Source: Bactericera cockerelli
Taxonomy: Eukaryota > Arthropoda > Insecta > Hemiptera > Triozidae
Reading direction: 5' to 3'
Length of the DNA stretch: 64,000 nt
Assembly (NCBI GenBank): GCA_024516035.1
Contig: CM044961.1
Location: forward strand, 7,189,515-7,253,514
Shown here: positions 53,284 through 61,000 of the stretch, piece by piece
Layout of the letters: each line of letters opens with the position of its first letter
Position numbering within the stretch: position 1 is the stretch's first letter
Notes under the pieces: generated by a model
Told to the model about the DNA's origin: nothing
The model's database searches: none
The model's input: the letters and a program-made list of their open reading frames with translations, nothing else
Made by a program: the position numbers and the translations under genes

Positions 53284-53996
53284 GTAAGTACCAAGCGCTT
53301 ACCAGTGCAGACTTGTGGTAATTCCGGCGTTCTTTTTTTTGCCTTTAATTACATGATCAAATGATCATATCACAAAGGGGGTTTAACTCTCCATTTGGTT
53401 ACTAAAGGTGACAATAATTGGTAGTCAAGTGGTTTTTTGTGTTTTTATAATGAGAGTGGTGTGTTCAATATTGATTGCACCAACACAACCGAACGCTGAG
53501 TCTAGGTAGACATAAGGGTAGTGCTGACATCACGCAGAATCTAACCATGTTATTAACTATACAGGTTCTTATTGAGCAATTATTTTCAAAGGGTTTTGAT
53601 TGGAGTGGTCAAAATTCAGGAGTTCAGAAATGATCTATATTTGTTTACCTTATTTCATTTACATTTTATCACAACTACCTGCTACCAAAGAAAATTATTT
53701 GTTTATGCCCCATATAACGATATCCGAGGTCAATGTTTATAAACATGCTTCTTTGAAACAGTAAAGGATCATGATGATAACAACATGACCAGTGACCACC
53801 CTCTATTGTTTTTTGTACCTTAATTCGCACCCTTGTACGAGTTGTTAGAGAAAGAGAAAAATACATTCTCAATGTAAATTTGTAAACCTAGAGACACCGC
53901 ACATTTCCCCTCTTTGGTATCCTTACTCGGTGCCAAAGGGGAGGTTCATAATTATGACATGCTATATCTCGTCTACAATACTATACACCATATTAT
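53284..53996. other. no exon or element recognised
   Basis: Sequence after exon 15 with no acceptor-plus-frame combination that continues PGAP1. A short word, 'aattggtagtcaagtggttt' (53415-53434), recalls the SINE H head. Confidence 0.45.
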
Positions 53997-54815
53997 ACAG
54001 GGTGTCCAATTATAATCGAGACATTCAAATATCTCGAAAAGTACTGACGATAGAAAAAAATCAGTTCAAAATCATTTTCATAGCTCTAAAGGGGGCATTT
54101 AATGTTGACCCCTAGAAGTCTCTCGGATGACCCCTTCAAGGTTATTTCAAGGTCACCTTTGGAATTTTAAATTGCATCCCCTATTTTTTATGCCATTTTT
54201 GAAATCTACACAAAATTTTAAGTTCTAAGAAATTCTTATTTGTAATATTTTTCACACCCAGTTTCACACACTTAAGGAAGTGTAAGATTTTTTCCCATCT
54301 TAGACCATGAGTGCGGCAACTGCGGCATATCAAATCAGTCTTATTTTAGGTGCTGAACGCGATAATAACATTGGTTTTCCATATTACATAATAATAAAAA
54401 ATATCTCTAGTATGGGAGACCCAAAAATTTAAGTAAAATGAAAAACCAATATTACTATCGTATTCAGCACAAATTGGACTGATTTGATATGCCGCAGTGC
54501 CGCACTCATGGTCTAAGATGGAAAAAATCTCACACTCCCTAAAAGGTGTGAAAAAAAATTACAAGTAAGAATTTGTTTGAACCTAAAAAATTATGTAGAC
54601 TTTAAAAATTTCATAAAAAATATGGAGTGTCATTTAAAATTCTAAAGGTGACCTTGAAATGACCTTGAAGAGGTCATCCGAGAAAGTTTTAGAGGTCACC
54701 ATCAAATGTCCTACTTAGAGCTATGAAAGTTATCTTGAACAGATTTTTCTCATCGCCAGTAGTTCTCGAGATATTTGAATGTCTCGTTTATAATGGGACA
54801 TTGAGACACCCTGTA
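53997..54815. mobile_element. 819-bp foldback element with about 380-bp arms
   Basis: The ends read 'tacagggtgtcc' and 'gagacaccctgta'. The arms continue with 'gagacattcaaatatctcga', 'aaggtcaccttt' and 'gcggcatatcaaatcagt', each found inverted in the other half. The loop is about 54380-54437. No coding frame. Confidence 0.9.
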
Positions 54816-54971
54816 CATCAATGGAACACCTGGATGCATGACTCGGTAATTTTTGGAAGGCCCAAATTGAATATATATGTATTGATAACAAGTTATGTAC
54901 CTAGTTTTTAACTTCTCATGTTTACATTTTCAGACAAGTTGTCTAAATATACATCAATCTCTCTTTAACAG

Positions 54972-55142
54972 TTGGAAGTAGGAGGAAGAGAATCTGTATT
55001 CTTTGACCGTTTCTTTCATACGATATTCTTCAATCTTCATTCCCGTATCACCTCGATTGTGCGTATTTATGAGGGTGACTTCACTTTTCCCAAGTTCCGG
55101 GGTATGAAGTCAGCATCACTGAAGACATACATGAAATCGTGA
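54972..55142 (+). CDS. exon-like ORF of unknown identity with a stop
   Basis: After a good acceptor (ctctctttaacag) a frame encodes LEVGGRESVFFDRFFHTIFF, then NLHSRITSIVRIYEGDFTFP and ends KTYMKS-stop. The composition looks like real protein, and I do not recognise it. In the phase required by PGAP1 exon 15 this acceptor would give only WK-stop, so it is unlikely to be PGAP1's end as such. Confidence 0.35.
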   Translation: MEVGGRESVFFDRFFHTIFFNLHSRITSIVRIYEGDFTFPKFRGMKSASLKTYMKS

Positions 55143-55254
55143 TGCAGGAAATGATGAGTTTTTGTACAGGCTGATCAAGCAGGCGCAGATCAGCCTAATT
55201 ATAAACTTAATGTGACATCAAATCATTTAAAAAAGACCGATTATAAACTTAATG

Positions 55255-55313
55255 AGACATCCTCTAAGCATTTTATACCACCTAACCCTCAGAGTCTTAT
55301 TATTATTATGTGC
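55255..55313 (-). mobile_element. SINE family H tail cut by the gap
   Basis: 'taagcattttataccaccta' and 'accctcagagtcttattatt' match the family H tail in complement; the rest would lie in the gap. Confidence 0.65.
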
Positions 55314-55413
55314 NNNNNNNNNNNNNNNNNNNNNNNNNNNNNNNNNNNNNNNNNNNNNNNNNNNNNNNNNNNNNNNNNNNNNNNNNNNNNNNNNNNNNNN
55401 NNNNNNNNNNNNN
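55314..55413. other. assembly gap, 100 N
   Basis: Exactly 100 N, a length commonly used for gaps of unknown size. It separates an incomplete PGAP1 from an incomplete beta-mannosidase gene. Confidence 0.99.
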
Positions 55414-55479
55414 GGGGCACTCTCTTGAGACAATTTTAGTTGGTAAAATCTGTAGAAAACACATTGTCGATCACTCTGA

Positions 55480-55574
55480 AGCCAGTGTCGATGGCGCGTT
55501 GAATGCACCGGTTCTTGTAGGATCACCGAAGTTAAGCAACGTCCAGAGAGGTGAAGACTTCGTGATGCTGGCAT
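55480..55574 (+). mobile_element. 5S-rRNA-derived SINE head, interrupted
   Basis: 'gcgttgaatgcaccggttct', 'accgaagttaagcaacgtcc' and 'gtgatgctggcat'. The SINE continues at 57229 after the hAT-like insertion. Confidence 0.85.
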
Positions 55575-55589
55575 CAGGGCTGTATTTAG

Positions 55590-56015
55590 GGGGGGGGCCC
55601 GGGCCAGGGGGCCCGGGCCCCCCCCTCGAGCTTGGCCACCCTCGAAATTCTTACTTAAACGCAGGCTCTCGTCCCGGGCCCCCTCGAAATTCTTACTTCA
55701 ACGCAGGCTCTTGTCCAGGGCCCCCCTCGAAATTCTTACTTGAACGCAGGCTCTTGTCCCGGGCCCACCCTCGAAATTCTTACTTCGAACGCAGGCTCTC
55801 GTCCCGGGCCCCCTCGAAATTCTTACTTGAACGCAGGCTCTTGTTCCGGCCCCCCCCCCCCCCCCCCCCCCCCCCACGAAATTCTTACTTGAACGCAGGC
55901 TCTTGTTCCGGGCCCCCCCCCCCCCACGAAATTCGTACTTGAACGCAGGTTCTTGTCCCGGCCCCCCCCTCGAAATTCTTACTTGAACGCAGGCTCTCGT
56001 CCAGGGCCCCCCCTG
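55590..56015. repeat. about 43-bp C-rich tandem repeat
   Basis: Units contain 'cctcgaaattcttacttgaa' and 'cgcaggctcttgtcccgggc' plus a C run of 4-22. Nine or ten copies. The G-rich strand could form G-quadruplexes. Confidence 0.92.
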
Positions 56016-56974
56016 CCTTGGATTTTTTCTAGGCACATTACATATCTACATACGTACATGTTGATTCCTAAACACAATAAACAGTAAAAACCAACTACAT
56101 TACAACACAATATTATGTACCTACCAAGTAGAATCTTAAGTGGAAAGTGCAAAGTGCTGAGTTCTGCTGAGAGCTTGCAAAACAATCTACAAAATAAAAC
56201 ACGGTGCTTTTAATTTATTTTTACTTTCCTTATCTTATAGAAAGAAAAGTAATGGAATCACCCAAAATTTTCGATAGTGAGTTTTCAATTCCAAAACACG
56301 TTTTAGGGTCACCAGAGCCTAAATCCAAAGTTTCAGCCATTGTTCTGTGTGTCTATCTGTCTGTCTGTAAACAGGATATATCAAGAACGGTAGAAGCTAG
56401 AGACTTGAAATTTGGCACAGAGGTCATAAATGTATAGAGGACGCAGCATCAAAAAATGCCACCGTTGGCCGCTTTTTGACAGAATTTGGTGGTTCTGGCT
56501 AAATAGTAAGAGATATGAAATTTTCATGGGAACAAGTTTTTCTTTAAATAAAAAAACATTGGGGGTTTGTTCCGAATATTTTTTTCAATATCTTGAACTT
56601 TTTGGTACCCGTCTCTAATTACTGGTATTTTGGGAGGGTCCACGCGGACTAACTTTTTTTTATTTTTCCTAGATGTGGGTTGTGACATATCAATTCATAG
56701 GTTTTTTGAGGTTCTGAACAGAAATTTGATAACCATTTTTTATCTTAGAAAGAACCTTTAAATTTAAGGTGAAAAATGGATGGGTACAACGTAAAAATGT
56801 CACGTTTTTAAAGGTAAATGACATTTTTTCTCGAAATTTGAAGTGACGACTGATCAATTCAAAGTAAAAAAGTTCTAGGCAAGGATCTGAGCTTTCATTT
56901 GACATATCGATCACAAAATTCTGATGATCTGTTCTTGAGCTACGCCGGGTAAAGACAAAATATTCGACACATTA

Positions 56975-57024
56975 TCTCTCCATTTGTGTTTTTCGACACA
57001 TTCTCTCTCCATGTGTGAGTGTGT

Positions 57025-57057
<33 letters not shown>

Positions 57058-57169
57058 GTTTGTGTGTGTGGTGTGTGTGTGCGTGTGGAGTGTGTGTGTG
57101 GGTGTGTGTGTGATGGGCTGGCGAAGCGGCGCGCCGCTTACACTTGCCGCGGCGGGTGTAACCCGCTAG
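56975..57169 (+). mobile_element. Helitron-like piece with GT microsatellite
   Basis: Ends in 'cggcgggtgtaacccgctag', a hairpin followed by CTAG and T, like the other Helitron-like elements. A plausible TC start is at 56975. Most of the inside is (GT)n with variants (57010-57115). Confidence 0.45.
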
Positions 57170-57317
57170 TAATATTATTATTATACTATTTGGGCCCCCC
57201 CCTGACGAAAATCCTGGATACGGCCCTGGCTGGCATTCAGGTCGGCATTTTCCTCTGTAGGTGAGAAATTCTACAGTTTATCCGGCAACCACGTCGACAT
57301 CTAATTTAACACAAATT

Positions 57318-57780
57318 TCATGGTTGGGTGGAAGAGATTGCCAAAGGCAATAACCCCGCCCTTTAGTTAGAACATAAATATAATATGTATATATTTTAAC
57401 TAAAAGGACAGATTATTAATAATATTATAAATATAATAAAAAGTGGCCCAACACATGCTTTGCATTATAGGTCACTTAAACTTGCCATATTTTATTTTTT
57501 AGTTAATTAAAGTTATTTCTTTATAATTAAATTTATTGATGAAGATGAAAAGTATATTTTGTTTAATAAAGAAAAATCTTTCGTAAGTAAATAATAAATA
57601 TTTATTTTTTCTTTATTTTTTTCTTCTCTTATATTGTATTTTAATTTGTAATTAGGTATTTGTGTTGTATATAATATGTCCAATTTAATAAAGTGTAAAT
57701 AAATTCTTAGAGGCTTTTATCATTAGCTTAGGAAAAGAACCTTTGTAAAAATCCAATATTGTTAATAAATAAATAAAATG
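57318..57780 (+). mobile_element. LINE 3' tail, family E, with long AT-rich 3' region
   Basis: 'ttgggtggaagagattgcca' and 'aataaccccgccctttagtt', then AT-rich sequence to 'ccaatttaataaagtgtaaa'. Confidence 0.6.
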
Positions 57781-57884
57781 TTTAAAATAAAAAAATAAAT
57801 AAATACTTATTATAATAACTTTTTAACCTTTTTAACTGAACTTACTAATTCGTCCACTCACACCGGCTCCCTCCGCCTCACCAG

Positions 57885-58081
57885 GCCGCCACTTTTACTT
57901 CCAAGTGAACAAGGTGCCCATCTACTCCAAGGGCTCCAATCTGGTGCCCGTAGATGTGCTACCCGAGCGAGCCAATAACGAGTCCACCATTCGAAACCTG
58001 CTGCTGTCAACCAAAGAGGCCAATATGAACATGTTGCGGGTGTGGGGTGGGGGTGTGTACATGAGCGACTTCTTCTATGAG
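57885..58081 (+). CDS. MANBA: MANBA exon a
   Basis: Starts in phase (two bases complete a codon from a missing exon) with RHFYFQVNKVPIYSKGSNLV and ends RVWGGGVYMSDFFYE. Acceptor 'ctcaccag', donor GTGAGT at 58082, phase 0. Confidence 0.95.
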
Positions 58082-61000
58082 GTGAGTTGTTGTTGTTTTT
58101 TTTTTTTTTAAGCTTTTTTAGGAGGACAAAGTACAGGTAACAGTATAAAATTAAGAAAAAAAAAACAAACAAATGATAAAATAAATAAGTAAAAAAAAAG
58201 AAAATAACAATAATGTCCTACCTAAAGGGCGGGGTTATTGCCTGTGGCAATCTCTTCCACCCAACCCTTGTTGTTGTTGTAGCCAGCTTGGCTACAGCTG
58301 GAGGGGTGATTGATGGTCTCCAGCCAACTTTATTTCAAAGTTGGCTCGTCCTGAACCACATATTTTTATGTGCGATCAACCATCATGAGGACTTGAACTT
58401 TTCTTCATAAGCCATTAAACCCTTAGGAAACTGCAAGCTAGCCTGGCTTGTAAGGGTTGGCTAGTCTGTTCTCTGTTTATAGCGGGACACTGGTCTTTTC
58501 CCTGTTTAACGTCCTTTTGAGTGTCTTTTGATGGTTAAGCACTCGCTTGCCATGCGGAAGGTTCCCGGTTCGAACCCCCGCGCCGACAAAAATTTGTATT
58601 CAATTTTTTTACATACAATATTACACATTACTTATATTACTTCCCCAGACGTGTGACGAGCTAGGCATCCTCATCTGGCAGGACATGATGTTCGCCTGCA
58701 ACAACTACCCCACCACTCCGGCCTTCCTGAGCACTGTGAGGGCCGAGGCCACACAGGCCGTCCGCCGCATACAGCATCATGCCTGTATGGCCGTGTGGGC
58801 CGGCAACAATGAGATGGAGGCCGCGACGAGGCAGCATTGGTAGGTACTTTATAATAATAACTAGCCGTTTGCCCGTGCTTTGCAACGGGACTAAATTTCA
58901 AATTTACTAAGGCATGGCCGTACTGCTGGACAGCAATGCCTTTTTGAACTTTTTATAATTTTTCTGGACAAAACGATAATGGTTTTGGGGGGGTCAATTC
59001 TGAGACATTTTTCGCTATGTCTTACCGTTTTGGCTAAACAACTCCGGACAAACAAACAAACAAACATAGGTAGGTAGGTAGGTAGTCCTTTTTTCTGTTT
59101 TATATATAGAGATAATATACATACAAAAAATGTGTATGTATGCAGGCGCGGCCGGTGGGAAAATGTTTTGGGGGTGCTGCCACATAGACCAGACTAAATT
59201 AGGATTTATAAAGCCGCTCTTTCAGTATCTAAAGAGTTTGAGTTTGTTTACCATGCCAATCAAAATAATTATTCTAGAAATGTGTGATCATTTTCATTGT
59301 GTACGACCTAGGACTTGAGAAAATCCTCTCTTTTTCTTCTTTGTCTGGGGGTGCTGTAGTCCCGCAGCTCCTTAGCACCGGCCGCGCCTGTATGTATGTA
59401 TGTATATATTGTATATGTATATATTGTATATAAATATTGTACGAGTGTGCTTGTGTGTATAGGTATATGTATTGTATACATATAGAAATCTAGAATTGTA
59501 GATAGGGTGACCATGTTTTATACATTTCTGTAAATGTCAAATAAACAATACATTATAAAACTTTTTTTTCACACCACTATATTATAAAACAATTATGTAT
59601 GTAAAACTGTGTGAAATGTCAACCCTCATTTTCCAGGTATATCTTTGGCAACGAAGAAGTTTACTATAAAGAGTACGCTGAACTATACGTTAACACTTTG
59701 AAGCCTATTGTCAACAAATATGACCCCACTCGCCCATATTTGATATCGAGTCCGACCAATGGAATCGAAAGCGAAAAGTCCCAGTATGGACTTGCGAATA
59801 ATCCCTACAGCACTCTGTATGGAGACAGTGAGTTTTTTCTTCTTCAAGTCACTATTATTATTAACAAAGTCAATCAAGTTTGTTACACAGATAACGGTCA
59901 AGCTACATACCACAAGCTACCAGTAGCTGCTGTTTCATGACTACGAAATAAAAAAGGCTGTGACACAATTTTTTGTTGTAAATATCTTAGACAAACTAAA
60001 TTACATTTTATGTAAAGCAGCACATAAAATGAATTAAACGTTTCTCTTACCAGCAAAGTCATAATAGTATGATTTCTTTGACAGTTTCAAAAAAAAGTTT
60101 CGATATTATTTAGCCTTGATTGAATTCGATGTATTTCGATATATTTAAATGTATTTTTTTTTTCAATTATTGCACGTAGGTATCTACGATTTGAATGATT
60201 CATAAACTAACTATACAGAAAAATCTTTTGTACTATCATTTCCGTGATCAAAGGACCACGGAATTTTTTATCTCTCACGACTGATTCTTTTTTAGGCTTT
60301 CATTTTGTTGGAGTGAGCGCTTTCTCTCTTGTAACCATTGGCTATCAGGATATGTATGTATGGTTTTATTTGTGGTGAAGCACAAGGTCTCTTCACAATT
60401 ACTAAGAGCCTCCTTTACTTTTCGAATTATTCTATTTTACATTAATTTCTTTTTACTCTGGTAATGCCGCCACTGGTCGTTACTCATACAAGTAACTACT
60501 CATTTTTCCTCACGAGGTATGAGTGGACCCCGAACATCCAAGTACAGAGCAGAAAATTTTCTGCCCCGCTGGGGATCGAACCCAGGTCACTATGCGTGCA
60601 ATGCCTAGCGCGCTAACTCACTCTGCCACGCTCTCACAATTTTTTTTTTTTTTTTCTTCTTCTTTTTTTTCTTTTCTTTTTTTACATATATTAAGCATAT
60701 TCAGAAAAATGTCTTATTTTTTTCTTGAACCTCTAATTCTCAAGTCTATGGATCTTATGATTGAGAATTGGTTGTTCATCCATACGAAGTTTTTCACCAC
60801 ACTGAAGGACTTATTCCATTTGGAACTCAATACTGCTGAAATTCTTGTGAGGACCTTCTCAAATTCTTTGTGGAGTACACCTTCAGTGGAACTCACAAAT
60901 AAATACTTGCGCCTAATCTCGCACCCTACAGCTCACAACTACAATTACAACTCCGACCTATGGAACCCGGCCAACGCTCCCGAGTCTCGCTTCTGCTCTG

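Larger units (their letters stand above)
55575..57228. mobile_element. 1.65-kb hAT-like element with 8-bp target-site duplication
   Basis: The ends 'cagggctgtatttagg' and 'cctggatacggccctg' are inverted repeats. The octamer 'gctggcat' lies directly before (55567-55574) and after (57229-57236). CAGGG-type ends and 8-bp duplications are typical of hAT transposons. No transposase is encoded; the interior holds a C-rich tandem repeat, unknown sequence and a Helitron-like piece. Confidence 0.88.

Noticed and set aside
51216..51661. Minus-strand and alternative-frame ORFs over PGAP1 exon 14
   Set aside because: They are shadows of the exon 14 frame, which alone joins in phase to exons 13 and 15.
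55310..55942. ORF running through the N gap
   Set aside because: It depends on unknown bases and a C-rich tandem repeat.
57019..57264. Cys/Val-rich ORF
   Set aside because: Translation of a GT microsatellite.
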